Positions 1 through 9,426 are shown, counted from the stretch's first letter. The stretch: DNA of 64,000 bases from Caulobacter sp. FWC2 (GCF_002742625.1 NZ_PEBF01000001.1:4092001-4156000); one strand, 5' to 3'. Program-made: numbers and translations. The notes: generated by a model from the letters alone, not told the origin.

Positions 1-230
1 ACGGCCGCTTCAAGGGCGGCTGGACCACGCGCCACTACGGACAGCCGCCCGCCGGCGTCCACGCCCTCCAGATGGAGCTGGCCTGCCGGGGCTACATGGA
101 CGACCCGGCCGAGCCCCCGACGCCCGAAACCTGGCCCACGCCCTTCCACGCCGATCGCGCCGAGCCGCTGCGCGCGGTGCTGGAAGACGTCCTCAACGCC
201 TGCCTGACCTTCGCCCGGAGCAACGCATGA
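1..230 (+). CDS. hutG: N-formylglutamate deformylase, C-terminal part (partial)
   Basis: This is the last 75 codons of a gene entering from the left edge; the frame begins at base 3. It contains a GGWTTRHYG segment and a following HALQMEL segment typical of the C-terminus of N-formylglutamate amidohydrolases, which release formate and glutamate in the five-step histidine degradation pathway. Its TGA overlaps the ATG of hutU (ATGA), so the two are translationally coupled in a hut operon. The assignment rests on this C-terminal tail plus the hutU neighbour; the catalytic N-terminal part lies outside the window. Confidence 0.75.
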   Translation, partial: GRFKGGWTTRHYGQPPAGVHALQMELACRGYMDDPAEPPTPETWPTPFHADRAEPLRAVLEDVLNACLTFARSNA

Positions 231-1891
231 CCCGCCGCGACAACACCCGCGTCATCCGCCCCGCCACCGGGACGCAGCTCACCGCCAAGTCCTGGCTGAC
301 CGAAGCGCCCTTGCGGATGCTGATGAACAACCTGCACCCCGACGTCGCCGAGCGGCCCGAGGAGCTGGTCGTCTATGGCGGCATCGGCCGCGCCGCCCGC
401 GACTGGGAGAGCTTCGACAAGATCGTCGAGACCCTGCGGCGGCTGGAGGACGACGAGACCCTGCTGGTGCAGTCCGGCAAGCCGGTCGGCGTCTTCCGCA
501 CCCATGCCGACGCGCCGCGCGTGCTGATCGCCAATTCCAACCTGGTGCCGCGCTGGGCGACCTGGGAGCACTTCAACGAACTCGATCGCAAGGGCCTGGC
601 CATGTACGGCCAGATGACGGCTGGCTCATGGATCTATATCGGCGCCCAGGGCATCGTGCAGGGCACCTATGAGACCTTCGTCGAGATGGGCCGCCAGCAC
701 CATGGCGGCGACCTGTCGGGCAAGTGGCTGCTGACAGCGGGCCTGGGCGGCATGGGCGGGGCCCAGCCCTTGGCGGCGGTGATGGCCGGGGCTTCATGCC
801 TGGCCATCGAGTGCCAGCCCTCGCGGATCGAGATGCGGCTGCGCACCGGCTATCTCGACAAGTCGACCGACAGCGTCGACCAGGCCCTGGCGTGGATCGA
901 AGAGTCGAGCGCCGCCAGGACCCCGATCTCGGTCGGCCTGCTGGGCAACGCCGCCGAGCTGTTGCCGGCGCTCTATGAGCGCGGCGTCCGTCCCGATCTG
1001 CTGACCGACCAGACCAGCGCCCATGACCCGATCAACGGCTATCTGCCGGCCGGCTGGACCCTGGACCAGTGGGCCGACGCCAAGGCGCGCGACCCCGCTT
1101 CGGTCGACAAGGCCGCCCGCGCCTCGATGGCCGTCCACGTCAAGGCCATGCTCGACTTCCAGGCCGCCGGCGTGCCGACCGTCGACTACGGCAACAACAT
1201 CCGCCAGATGGCGCTGGAGGAAGGCGTGACGAGCGCCTTCGATTTCCCCGGCTTCGTGCCGGCCTATATCCGCCCGCTGTTCTGCCGGGGAATCGGTCCG
1301 TTCCGCTGGGCGGCGCTGTCGGGGGATCCGGAAGACATCGCCAGGACCGACGCCAAGGTCAAGGAACTGATCCCGGACAATCCCCACCTGCACAACTGGC
1401 TCGACATGGCCGCCGAGAAGATCAAGTTCCAGGGCCTGCCGGCCCGCATCTGCTGGGTCGGCCTGGGCGACCGCCATCGCCTGGGCCTGGCCTTCAACGA
1501 AATGGTCGCCAGCGGCGAGCTGAAGGCCCCGATCGTGATTGGCCGCGACCACCTCGACTCCGGCTCGGTCGCCTCGCCCAACCGCGAGACCGAGGCCATG
1601 AAGGACGGCTCCGACGCGGTGTCGGACTGGCCGCTGCTGAACGCCCTGCTCAACACCGCCTCGGGCGCGACCTGGGTGTCGCTGCACCATGGCGGCGGGG
1701 TCGGCATGGGCTTCTCGCAGCACGCGGGGATGGTGATCGTCTGTGACGGGACCGAAGCCGCCGCCAAGCGCATCGCGCGGGTGCTGTGGAATGATCCGGC
1801 CAGCGGCGTCATGCGCCACGCCGACGCCGGCTACGACATCGCCATCGACTGCGCGCGGGAGAAGGGGCTGGACCTGCCGGGGATTCTTTAG
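227..1891 (+). CDS. hutU: Urocanate hydratase (urocanase)
   Basis: A 554-residue protein of the normal urocanase length. It converts urocanate to imidazolone propionate in cytosolic histidine catabolism using tightly bound NAD+ as an electrophile. The glycine-rich NAD-binding segment [13 protein letters not shown] lies near residue 173, the family signature [16 protein letters not shown] near 263, and a cysteine in ARICW at about residue 409 corresponds to the active-site cysteine. The ATG overlaps the hutG stop by four bases. The 3' end overlaps by four bases with the stop of the convergent ABC transporter gene, so no terminator separates the two. Confidence 0.97.
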   Translation: MTRRDNTRVIRPATGTQLTAKSWLTEAPLRMLMNNLHPDVAERPEELVVYGGIGRAARDWESFDKIVETLRRLEDDETLLVQSGKPVGVFRTHADAPRVLIANSNLVPRWATWEHFNELDRKGLAMYGQMTAGSWIYIGAQGIVQGTYETFVEMGRQHHGGDLSGKWLLTAGLGGMGGAQPLAAVMAGASCLAIECQPSRIEMRLRTGYLDKSTDSVDQALAWIEESSAARTPISVGLLGNAAELLPALYERGVRPDLLTDQTSAHDPINGYLPAGWTLDQWADAKARDPASVDKAARASMAVHVKAMLDFQAAGVPTVDYGNNIRQMALEEGVTSAFDFPGFVPAYIRPLFCRGIGPFRWAALSGDPEDIARTDAKVKELIPDNPHLHNWLDMAAEKIKFQGLPARICWVGLGDRHRLGLAFNEMVASGELKAPIVIGRDHLDSGSVASPNRETEAMKDGSDAVSDWPLLNALLNTASGATWVSLHHGGGVGMGFSQHAGMVIVCDGTEAAAKRIARVLWNDPASGVMRHADAGYDIAIDCAREKGLDLPGIL

Positions 1892-3427
1892 CGCGCCAGC
1901 ATCCCCGCCGCCTCGGCGGGGCTCTTCTTGCCCGTATCGCGATCCACGGCGTAGTTGGCTGCCTGCATCGCCTTGACGTCGATGCTGCCGCCCAGCGGCG
2001 TCAGAGCGTCCAGCAGCCGCCGATCCCCAGCCCGCTTCGGCGAGACCAGGATCACTGCGTCATAGGGTGGCAGCGCGCCCTTGGGGTCGCCCAGCAGGAC
2101 GAGATCGTCGGCGGCGATCCGCCCGTCGGACGAGAAAGCCGAGATGACGTCAGCCTCGCGGCTTTCCAGCGCCCGGTACATGAAGGTCGGCTGGAACTGG
2201 CGCTTGGACTTGAAGCCGAGGCCATAGGCCTTGACCACCGCCGCCCATTCCGGCCGCGAGAAGAACTCTAGGTCGCCGCCCATGGTCAGCTGCGGGGCCT
2301 TCACCGCCAGATCGGCCAGGGTCTTGACGCCCAGCGCCTCGGCGCGGTCGCGGCGCATGGCCAGCGCGTAGGCGTTCTCGAAGCCCAGCGGCGCCAGCAG
2401 CACCACGCCGTCGCGGGTCTTGAGCTCGGAGCGCAGCCCGTCTAGCACCGCCTGGCGGCCGGGATTGTCCGCGCGGTTCAGGACGTTGGCCCACAGGGTG
2501 CCGGAATAGTCGACATAGGCGTCGATCTCGCCGCTGGCCAGCGCGCGATAGGCGACCGCCGAGCCGAGGTTGACGCGGCGCTGCACGCTCGCACCCTGGG
2601 CCTCCAGCCTGCCGGCCATCAGCTCGGCCAGGATGTACTGCTCGGAGAAGTTCTTGGCGCCGACGACATAGGCGGGACGGCCTTGCGACAGCGCCGCGCC
2701 GGCCAGGGGCGCGATCGCCGCCAGCAGGCCGAAGCCCAAGCCTACGCCGCCCGCCCACAGGCGCTTGCTGTCGCGCCGCGCCACGCCAACCTCGATCAGG
2801 CCCAGCAGGCCATCGACGATCAGCGCCAGGCCCGCCGAGGCCGCGCAGCCGACCAGCACCGCGACCCAGTCCTCGGTCTGCAGGCCTGAGAAGATGTAGT
2901 CGCCCAACGAGGTCTGACCGACCGGCGTCGACAGGGTCGCCGCCCCGATCGTCCACACGGCGGCGGTGCGCACGCCGGCCATGATCACCGGCGCGGCCAG
3001 GGGCAGCTCGACACGCCACAGCCGCTGGCGGTCGGTCATGCCGACGCCGCGCGCCGCCTCGACCACGGCCGGGTCGACGCCCGACACGCCCGCCGCCGCG
3101 TTCCGCAGGATCGGCAGCATCGAATAAAGGGTCAGGGCCAGCAGCGACGGCAGGAAGCCCAGGGCGGGAAAGCCGTGGCCCAGCACCTTCACCGCCAGCC
3201 CGGAGAGCAGCAGCAGTACCGGATAGAACAGCGCCAGCAGGGCTAGGCTGGGGATGGTCTGCACCAGTCCGGCGGTGGCCAGGGCGATCCATTTCAGGCG
3301 CGGACTACGGGCGGCGGCGATGCCCAGCGGCAGAGCGATGGCCAGACCCAGCGCCAGGGCCGAGGCCGAGAGGGCCACGTGCCAGCCCAGGCGCTCGGGC
3401 AGGACGGCCAGGGCGGAGGAAAGACGA

Positions 3428-3435
<8 letters not shown>
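1888..3435 (-). CDS. Betaine/choline-type ABC transporter, fused permease and substrate-binding protein
   Basis: A 515-residue fusion. Residues 1-215 form a BPD_transp_1 permease (five or six hydrophobic helices, with the [20 protein letters not shown] coupling segment). After a further hydrophobic stretch near 225-250, residues 255-515 are an OpuAC/ProX-like substrate-binding domain beginning [15 protein letters not shown]. Proteins of this build import quaternary ammonium compounds such as glycine betaine, choline or carnitine, as osmoprotectants or nutrients; the substrate here is not decidable from sequence. It starts at GTG and overlaps the end of the upstream ATPase gene by 8 bases, so the two form an operon. 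The tethered binding domain would face the periplasm. Confidence 0.88.
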
Positions 3436-4189
<754 letters not shown>

Positions 4190-4340
4190 GCGGGCTCCGG
4201 CGGCGAAAACAGAATCAACGCTCCCGCGCCCCCAAGCGTTGACTCGAAGCTCGGGTGCGACAAGGCGGCGCGCGACAGGTCGCCCGGTTCGCAAGGGCCG
4301 AGTCAATCCCGACCATGGGGTCATGGTTAAGGAGCGTCTG

Positions 4341-4499
4341 ATGACAGTCGCGTCGCAAGCCCGTCCGTTCGATCCGCGTCCCCTCCGCCGGCCTATTCGC
4401 CAGTGGCCCCTGGGTTTCGCGGTTCTGCTCGCAACGGTGCTGAACGCAATCGTCTGGGGCGGCCTGCTCACGGTCGCCAAGGCGTTCCTGCACCTCTGA
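4341..4499 (+). CDS. Small single-span membrane protein, unknown function
   Basis: A 52-residue protein not recognised as any family. The start is well supported by AAGGAG seven bases before the ATG. A basic, proline-rich N-terminus (residues 1-28) is followed by one hydrophobic segment, WPLGFAVLLATVLNAIVWG, giving a predicted inner-membrane protein with a short tail. It is divergent from the ABC operon and is followed 47 bases later by a strong intrinsic terminator, which supports a real monocistronic transcript. Confidence 0.6.
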   Translation: MTVASQARPFDPRPLRRPIRQWPLGFAVLLATVLNAIVWGGLLTVAKAFLHL

Positions 4500-4546
4500 G
4501 TTTGTTCAGTAGGCGTAGCGTTTGCAACTTCCCCCCGAAGCAAACT

Positions 4547-4581
4547 GGGCCGCGTCCGTGAGGATCGCGGCCCTTCTTTTT
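4547..4581 (+). terminator. Intrinsic terminator after the 52-residue ORF
   Basis: An 8-bp GC stem (GGGCCGCG / CGCGGCCC) with a 11-base loop is followed directly by TTCTTTTT. The orientation fits termination of the small plus-strand gene. Confidence 0.8.
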
Positions 4582-4614
4582 GACTTCAGGAAAGCGCGTC
4601 AGCCTAACAAACCA

Positions 4615-4727
4615 CGTCATCCCGCGACTTGTTCGCGGGACCCATGTTCAGCTTTCACGTGAGAGAGCGAGTTCTTTCCGCACCTGCGGCGGGCAGATGG
4701 GTCCCGCGAACAAGTCGCGGGATGACG
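4615..4727 (+). repeat. Long perfect inverted repeat with 31-bp arms
   Basis: The arm at 4615-4645 is an exact reverse complement of 4697-4727, separated by 51 bases. Each arm also contains a shorter internal palindrome (CCCGCGACTTGTTCGCGGG). The element lies between the small membrane gene terminator and the fliE stop. It looks like a non-coding palindromic mobile repeat of the REP/MITE sort rather than a simple terminator, since no T-run follows. Transcribed through, it would form a very stable hairpin downstream of fliE. Confidence 0.85.
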
Positions 4728-4761
4728 AATGTAGGAGCCACCGAAAACCCGAAAACAGCCC

Positions 4762-5073
4762 TTAGATCGGCATCCGCATGATTTCCTGATACGCCGAGAT
4801 CACCTGGTCGCGCACGGCCATCACCGTTTCCAGGCTGGCTTCGGCCGAGCTGATGGCGGTGACGACGTCGACCAGTTCGGCCTTGCCGGCCACCTGATCG
4901 GCGATCTTGTGTTCGGCGATCTTGGAGGTCTTGGTCGCGCCTTCCATGGCCGACTTCAGCATGTCGCCAAAGTCCATGCCCTTCTTGTCGGAGCCGCCGA
5001 TCGAGCCGATCGAGCCGACGCCCATCGCGCTTTGCGAAGCATAGGCCTTGGCGGCGGCGAGCGCGGTGATCAT
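4762..5073 (-). CDS. fliE: Flagellar hook-basal body protein FliE
   Basis: A 103-residue protein that links the MS ring to the proximal rod and is exported by the flagellar type III apparatus. The C-terminal helix ([20 protein letters not shown], then [20 protein letters not shown] at the end) is the conserved FliE signature. It is last in the flgB-flgC-fliE operon, 11 bases after flgC. A glycine/serine-rich segment ([15 protein letters not shown]) near residues 17-31 is a low-complexity linker. Confidence 0.95.
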   Translation of the reverse strand: MITALAAAKAYASQSAMGVGSIGSIGGSDKKGMDFGDMLKSAMEGATKTSKIAEHKIADQVAGKAELVDVVTAISSAEASLETVMAVRDQVISAYQEIMRMPI

Positions 5074-5084
5074 GGCCTAGCCCC

Positions 5085-5504
5085 TTACTTCTTGAGGATG
5101 TCGAGGGTGCGCGATTCCATCGACCGCGCGGTCTCGATCACGTTGAGGTTGGCTTCGTAGGCGCGCTGCGCCTCCTTCATGTCCAGCGCCTCGACCAGCG
5201 TGTTGACGTTGGGCAGCTTGACGTAGCCCTTGGCGTCGGCGGCCGGATTGCCGGGTTCGTACTCGGTCTTGAACTCGCTCTGGTCCGGGTCGACGCGCAG
5301 CATCTGCACGCCCTCGGCGCCCTGGACCTTGGTCGGCTTGAACACCGGGACCTGGCGGCGGTAGGGGTCGCCGCCAGCGGTGCGCGCGGTCGAATTGGCG
5401 TTGGCGATGTTCTCGGCGATGACCCGCATGCGGCCCTGCTGGGCGCGAAGGGCCGAGGAGGCCACGGCCATGGTCGCCAGCGAATTGGATTTGATCTCGG
5501 GCAT
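5085..5504 (-). CDS. flgC: Flagellar proximal rod protein FlgC
   Basis: A 139-residue rod protein. The N-terminal ALRAQQGRMRVIAENIANANST is the conserved rod/hook family motif (Flg_bb_rod), and the C-terminal VNTLVEALDMKEAQRAYEANL is the matching FlgC tail domain. It assembles in the periplasm as part of the rod driveshaft after type III export. It lies 11 bases downstream of flgB. Confidence 0.96.
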   Translation of the reverse strand: MPEIKSNSLATMAVASSALRAQQGRMRVIAENIANANSTARTAGGDPYRRQVPVFKPTKVQGAEGVQMLRVDPDQSEFKTEYEPGNPAADAKGYVKLPNVNTLVEALDMKEAQRAYEANLNVIETARSMESRTLDILKK

Positions 5505-5515
5505 CGCCTAGTCCC

Positions 5516-5968
5516 CTAGCCGTTCGGCTTGCGCGCGGCTTGGCGCAGCATGTTCATGGACTTCTGGTAGAAGCTGATCGCCGCGTCGTAGTTCATCCGC
5601 GCGTCGGTCATCTTGAGCATCTGGTCCTCGAGCGACACCGCGTTGCCGTCGAGGGAGACTTCCGAATCGACGCCCGCCGACGCCCGCCAGGCGCTGGGCG
5701 CGTTGGACGGGGCCATATGGGCGGCCGAGGTCTCCATCATCTGGACGCCCGAGGTCGGGGCGGCGCGACCGCCGCGATAGACCGAGCCCGAACCCTGGTT
5801 CATCAGCGAGGCCTGGAAGCTGTAGGCCTTGAGATCGCGCGGGCGGTAGCCGGGCGTATCGGCGTTGGCGACGTTCTGGGCGACGAGCTTCTGGCGCTCG
5901 GTCAGATAACCGAGGCGGCTCTTGAGCATGCCGAAGAGAGGAATGTCGTCCGGACCCATGACGATCAT
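5516..5968 (-). CDS. flgB: Flagellar proximal rod protein FlgB
   Basis: A 150-residue rod protein with the family motif ERQKLVAQNVANADTPGYRPRDLK near residue 24 and the C-terminal MTDARMNYDAAISFYQKSMNML segment. First gene of flgB-flgC-fliE. The start may be this ATG or the one nine bases downstream (MGPDD); neither has a clear Shine-Dalgarno sequence. A CtrA-type box lies only 16-31 bases upstream, too close for a standard -35 position relative to this start, so the flgB transcript may begin further upstream. Confidence 0.95.
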   Translation of the reverse strand: MIVMGPDDIPLFGMLKSRLGYLTERQKLVAQNVANADTPGYRPRDLKAYSFQASLMNQGSGSVYRGGRAAPTSGVQMMETSAAHMAPSNAPSAWRASAGVDSEVSLDGNAVSLEDQMLKMTDARMNYDAAISFYQKSMNMLRQAARKPNG

Positions 5969-5983
5969 GGTGAAGAAACAGGG

Positions 5984-5999
5984 TTAATTCGGCATTAAG
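5984..5999 (+). promoter_or_regulatory. CtrA-type box between flgB and fliO
   Basis: TTAA-TTCGGCA-TTAAG is an exact match to the Caulobacter CtrA recognition pattern TTAA-N7-TTAA. It lies in the 99-base gap between divergent flgB and fliO. Spacing to fliO (about 70 bases to the ATG) fits a box at the -35 region of a plus-strand class II flagellar promoter. The motif is palindromic in its half sites, so it could act on both operons. Confidence 0.7.
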
Positions 6000-6067
6000 A
6001 ACCCTCAGGCACACCAGGGGCGGCGAGGCTTTCCGCCTGCGCCACGTTGTCTCGCTTTTGGGCGGTC

Positions 6068-6379
6068 ATGATCGACATCATCGAGTTCATCCGCGCCCTC
6101 GCCGCCCTGGCCGTGACCCTGGGCCTGATCGGCCTGGCCGCCTGGGCGATGCGCAAGTACGGCCCCGACGCCATCGGCCGCGTGATCGCCGCCCGGCAAG
6201 ACCGCCGCCTGAGGATCGTCGAGAGCCTGGCCCTCGACCCGACCCGCCGCCTCGTCGTGGTCAGCCTGGACGGCGAGGAGCGCATGGTGCTGCTGGGCGA
6301 CGGCAAGCTGCTGGATTGGGTCCCGCGACCGCGTCCCGTCGTCGAACTCCCCGCCCCCGCCTCGGAGCCCGTGGCCTGA
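6068..6379 (+). CDS. fliO: Flagellar export apparatus assembly protein FliO
   Basis: A 103-residue protein with one N-terminal membrane span (FIRALAALAVTLGLIGLAAWAM) followed by a short cytoplasmic domain with RLRIVESLALDPTRRLVVVSLDGEERMVLLG, the conserved FliO core. FliO helps assemble the FliP/FliR export gate. I chose ATG 6068; a TTG seven codons upstream also keeps the frame open. Its TGA overlaps the fliP ATG by one base (TGATG), so the two are coupled. Confidence 0.92.
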   Translation: MIDIIEFIRALAALAVTLGLIGLAAWAMRKYGPDAIGRVIAARQDRRLRIVESLALDPTRRLVVVSLDGEERMVLLGDGKLLDWVPRPRPVVELPAPASEPVA

Positions 6380-7179
6380 TGATCCGCGACCTGATCAAGA
6401 CCGTGACGGGCGCCCGGCCGGAGGATCTCCGCCGCGCCGCGATCATCTCGGTGCTGGCCGCCATCGCCTTCGGGGTGATGCCCGCCGCGGCCATGGCCCA
6501 GTCGGCCGTGAACATCAACCTGGGGACCGGCGCGGGCCTGACCGACCGGGTCGTCCAGCTGGTCGGCCTGATGACGGTGCTGTCGCTGGCGCCGTCGATC
6601 GTGATCATGACCACCTCGTTCGTCCGGATCGTGGTGGTTCTGGGCCTGTTGCGCACCGCCATCGGCATCCAGCAGAGCCCGCCCAACCCGGTGATCATCA
6701 GCCTGGCCCTGTTCCTGACCGCGATCGTCATGGGCCCGACCTTCGAGAAGTCCTATGACGCCGGCATCAAGCCGCTGCTGGACCACCAGATCGAGCTGCC
6801 GGAGGCCTTCGACCAGGCCAGCGCGCCGGTGAAGCAGTTCATGCTGAAACAGGTCGGCCGCGAGGACCTTGCCCTGTTCGTCCGCCTGTCCAAGGTCCCC
6901 CAGACCAAGAACGTCCAGGACCTGCCGATGAAGGTTGTGACGCCGGCCTTCATGATCTCGGAACTGAAGCGCGCTTTCGAGATCGGCTTCCTGCTGTTCA
7001 TCCCGTTCCTGGTCATCGATCTGGTCGTGGCCAGCGTGTTGATGAGCATGGGCATGATGATGTTGCCGCCCGCGACCATCAGCCTGCCCTTCAAACTGAT
7101 CTTCTTCGTGCTAGTGGACGGCTGGCGACTCGTCGCGGGCAGCCTGGTGGAAAGCTTCCAGCGCGGCGGCGGCGGTTAG
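6379..7179 (+). CDS. fliP: Flagellar type III export gate protein FliP
   Basis: A 266-residue polytopic membrane protein. A cleavable signal peptide (to AMAQSA near residue 41) precedes a first hydrophobic segment with the signature LAPSIVIMTTSFVRIVVVLGLLR. The hydrophilic periplasmic domain then leads to the second signature AFEIGFLLFIPFLVIDLVVASVLMSMGMMMLPP, the most conserved part of the family. FliP forms the core pore of the export apparatus with FliQ and FliR, which are not in this window. Second gene of fliO-fliP. Confidence 0.97.
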   Translation: MIRDLIKTVTGARPEDLRRAAIISVLAAIAFGVMPAAAMAQSAVNINLGTGAGLTDRVVQLVGLMTVLSLAPSIVIMTTSFVRIVVVLGLLRTAIGIQQSPPNPVIISLALFLTAIVMGPTFEKSYDAGIKPLLDHQIELPEAFDQASAPVKQFMLKQVGREDLALFVRLSKVPQTKNVQDLPMKVVTPAFMISELKRAFEIGFLLFIPFLVIDLVVASVLMSMGMMMLPPATISLPFKLIFFVLVDGWRLVAGSLVESFQRGGGG

Positions 7180-7205
7180 GCGCGTTTAACTAGAAGACGT
7201 ACGAC

Positions 7206-8117
7206 ATGACTGTTTTTGTCCTGGGCTCGATCAATCTGGACGCCGTGGCGCGGGTCGACGACCTGCCCAGACCCGGCGAGACCGTGGCGGGCACCTCTCT
7301 TCAACTGTTCCTGGGCGGCAAGGGCGCCAACCAGGCGGTCGCCGCCGCGCGCATGGGCGTGGCCACCCGGCTGATGGGCGCCGTGGGCGGCGACGACAGT
7401 GGCGTCGGCCTGAAGGCCAAGCTGGCCGGCTACGGCGTGCAGGTCGCCGACGTCATGGAGCTGGAGGGCGTGCCGACCGGCCAGGCCCACGTCTGGGTCG
7501 CCAACAACGCCGAGAACATGATCGTCGTCACGGCCGGGGCCAACGCCATGGTCACGGCCCAGCACGTCGCCGCCACCGCGATCGAGGGCCAGCGGGTGCT
7601 GCTCTGCCAGCTGGAGACCCCGCCCACGGCCATCGAGGCCCTGTTCCGCCTCGGCGCGGCCAAGGGCGCGCTGCGGGTGCTGAACGCCGCCCCGGCCCTG
7701 CCGCAGGGCGCGGCCCTGTTCCCGCTGACCGACATCCTGATCGTCAACCAGACCGAACTGGCCAGCTACGCCAAGCTGGATCGCGAGCCGTCGCGCCTGG
7801 AAGAGGTCTCGGTCGCCGCCCGCAAGCTGATGAGCCGCCCGGACCAGACGATCATCGTCACCCTGGGCGTGGCCGGCGTCGCCGCGGTCCGTCGCGACGA
7901 GGCCTTCCTGGTCGAGGGCAAGAAGGTCCAGGCGATCGACACCGTCGGGGCCGGCGACTGCTTCTGCGGCAGCCTGTGCGCGGCCCTGGCCCAGGGCATG
8001 GACCTGCGCGAGGCCGTCGAACTGGCCAACGCCGCCGCGGCCCTCTCGGTGCAGAAGGCCGGCGCCGCGCCGTCGATGCCGAGCCGGCGAGAGGTCGAGG
8101 CGTTTCTGGAGGGGTGA
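7206..8117 (+). CDS. Ribokinase-like PfkB-family sugar kinase
   Basis: A 303-residue kinase of ribokinase length. The N-terminal GSINLD and GGKGANQAVAAARMG motifs and the C-terminal DTVGAGDCFCG motif (catalytic aspartate near residue 251) define the PfkB family; the pattern is closest to RbsK, which phosphorylates ribose at O5. No ribose transporter or regulator is adjacent, so the substrate is inferred from similarity only. It starts 26 bases after fliP and may be read through from the fliOP transcript. A strong palindromic element follows. Confidence 0.82.
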   Translation: MTVFVLGSINLDAVARVDDLPRPGETVAGTSLQLFLGGKGANQAVAAARMGVATRLMGAVGGDDSGVGLKAKLAGYGVQVADVMELEGVPTGQAHVWVANNAENMIVVTAGANAMVTAQHVAATAIEGQRVLLCQLETPPTAIEALFRLGAAKGALRVLNAAPALPQGAALFPLTDILIVNQTELASYAKLDREPSRLEEVSVAARKLMSRPDQTIIVTLGVAGVAAVRRDEAFLVEGKKVQAIDTVGAGDCFCGSLCAALAQGMDLREAVELANAAAALSVQKAGAAPSMPSRREVEAFLEG

Positions 8118-8151
8118 GGGTTCTTCGAAATAGCTCTCCCTGCCCCGATCT

Positions 8152-8268
8152 CCCCGGCGAATGCCGGGGCCCAGATCGAACCCACGAGCGCACGTTGTTC
8201 CGGAGCGGGCGCATGGCGCGTCATCCCCAGAGTCTCCAGATGAATTTGGGCCCCGGCATTCGCCGGGG
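8152..8268 (+). repeat. Inverted repeat with 22-bp GC-rich arms
   Basis: The arm 8152-8173 (CCCCGGCGAATGCCGGGG core followed by CCCA) is the exact reverse complement of 8247-8268, with 73 bases between. Each arm is itself a hairpin. It lies between the converging ribokinase gene and the mopJ-like gene. The layout resembles the 4615-4727 element (short self-complementary modules in inverted pairs) although the sequence differs. Confidence 0.8.
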
Positions 8269-8314
8269 AAGTCGGGTTTGGGGTTGTTCGAAGGTTTAGA
8301 CGCCTTTGCGCCTA

Positions 8315-8803
8315 CTAAGCCGCGCGAATACCCGAGAAGCCTTCCGACGCGGAGCCGACCACGGCGTCGTAGCCGAGGATCATGTCGACGTCCTTGCCGT
8401 TGCTGGCCAGCGGCAGGCGCAGCCACAGGATCGACATGTGCGGGGCGCCGCGCCAGGCCAGGCTGTGGACGCCGACGCCCGGGCGACGCTCGTCGACCAC
8501 CTTGTCCAGCTCCCGGCGCCAATAGTCGAAGGCGTCCTTGTTGTAGACGTCGCCGATCATCCGGCCGGTGATCTCGCGGCCATAGACCCCGTAGAGGCCG
8601 GTGCCGGCCAGGCGTAGGCGGTAGTCGCGCGGCTGGTTGACGACGTCGATCAAGCTGACCGTCGGCAACAGCCGCTTCATGCTCGTAGGATGCAGGTCGA
8701 CGCGCGCCGGGAGCCTCGCCCCCCGGCGGAGGGACGCCCAGTAGGCGAACATCTCCTGGTGAGCGCGGGCCGCCGTGGCCGATGCGCTCAGTTGCGCGGA
8801 CAT
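8315..8803 (-). CDS. mopJ: Single-domain PAS protein, probable cell-cycle/motility regulator MopJ
   Basis: A 162-residue protein consisting of one PAS_5-type sensor domain (core RLRLAGTGLYGVYGREITGRMIGDVY near residue 60). No kinase, cyclase or DNA-binding domain is attached. I chose ATG 8803 because AGGA lies eight bases upstream; a GTG 14 codons earlier lacks a site. In Caulobacter crescentus a polarised single-domain PAS protein, MopJ, is encoded beside mucR2 and promotes CtrA accumulation by acting on the DivJ/DivL branch. The same adjacency is seen here, so the name rests on domain plus synteny. Confidence 0.68.
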   Translation of the reverse strand: MSAQLSASATAARAHQEMFAYWASLRRGARLPARVDLHPTSMKRLLPTVSLIDVVNQPRDYRLRLAGTGLYGVYGREITGRMIGDVYNKDAFDYWRRELDKVVDERRPGVGVHSLAWRGAPHMSILWLRLPLASNGKDVDMILGYDAVVGSASEGFSGIRAA

Positions 8804-8928
8804 CTTCAGAGTCCTTAACAAGTCGTTGGAATCACTTCGATTCACTATCGCTTAAGGAACGAATCGGCGGCAAGCGAAAAACATGTCGCGCGACAAGATT
8901 CCCGGGGAGAGTCAATCACCAACGAACA

Positions 8929-8958
8929 CGCCCGCCGTCCGGGTTCGGACGACGGGCG
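8929..8958 (-). terminator. Possible terminator hairpin after mucR2
   Basis: A 12-bp stem with one G-T pair (CGCCCGCCGTCC / GGACGACGGGCG) with a six-base loop, 48 bases beyond the mucR2 stop on its downstream side. No uninterrupted T-run follows, so termination is a guess. Confidence 0.45.
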
Positions 8959-9006
8959 CGATGATCTTCGGAATGGCCCCAAGGCCAAGCTTTTGTTCCG
9001 ACTCGG

Positions 9007-9426
9007 CTATTTCGTCTTGCGGGCGGGTTTGCGACCGCCTTGGCCCAGGCCCATCTGCTTGGCGAGGTTCGAACGCGCCTCTGCGTAGTTCGGCGCCACC
9101 ATCGGGTAATCCTTGGGCAGGTTCCACTTCGCCCGGTACTCTTCCGGGGTCATGTCGTACTTGGTGCGCAGGTGGCGCTTCAGCGATTTGAACTTCCGGC
9201 CGTCTTCCAGGCAGATCAGGAAGTCGGGGGTGATCGACTTCTTGACGGCGACCGCGGGCTCTTTCGGAGCCGGGGCGGGCTCGGCCGCCGGCGAACCGAC
9301 GGTGGCGAGGGCGGCGTGGACCTGCTGGATCAGCGCGGGAAGGTCAGCCGTGCCGACAACATTATTGCCGACATAGGCTGAAACAATACCCGCGGTCATC
9401 TCGATCAGGTTCGATTGATCTTCCAT
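9007..9426 (-). CDS. mucR2: Ros/MucR-family transcriptional regulator (MucR2)
   Basis: A 139-residue DNA-binding protein. The N-terminal helix [22 protein letters not shown] is the MucR oligomerisation region; a proline/alanine linker (residues 48-62) leads to the Ros-type domain and [12 protein letters not shown] tail. In Caulobacter, MucR1 and MucR2 repress promoters of the G1 programme and antagonise CtrA targets together with SciP. The zinc-finger pattern is incomplete: one cysteine remains (ICLEDG) and the second histidine position reads RHLRTKY. The start at the second of two tandem ATGs is chosen from the GAGG spacing and by alignment with MucR1. Confidence 0.88.
   Translation of the reverse strand: MEDQSNLIEMTAGIVSAYVGNNVVGTADLPALIQQVHAALATVGSPAAEPAPAPKEPAVAVKKSITPDFLICLEDGRKFKSLKRHLRTKYDMTPEEYRAKWNLPKDYPMVAPNYAEARSNLAKQMGLGQGGRKPARKTK

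Noticed and set aside
4190..4543. N-terminal extension of the ABC ATPase to 371 codons
   Set aside because: The added 118 residues have no family similarity and overlap the divergent small membrane gene; the ATPase family start fits ATG 4189.
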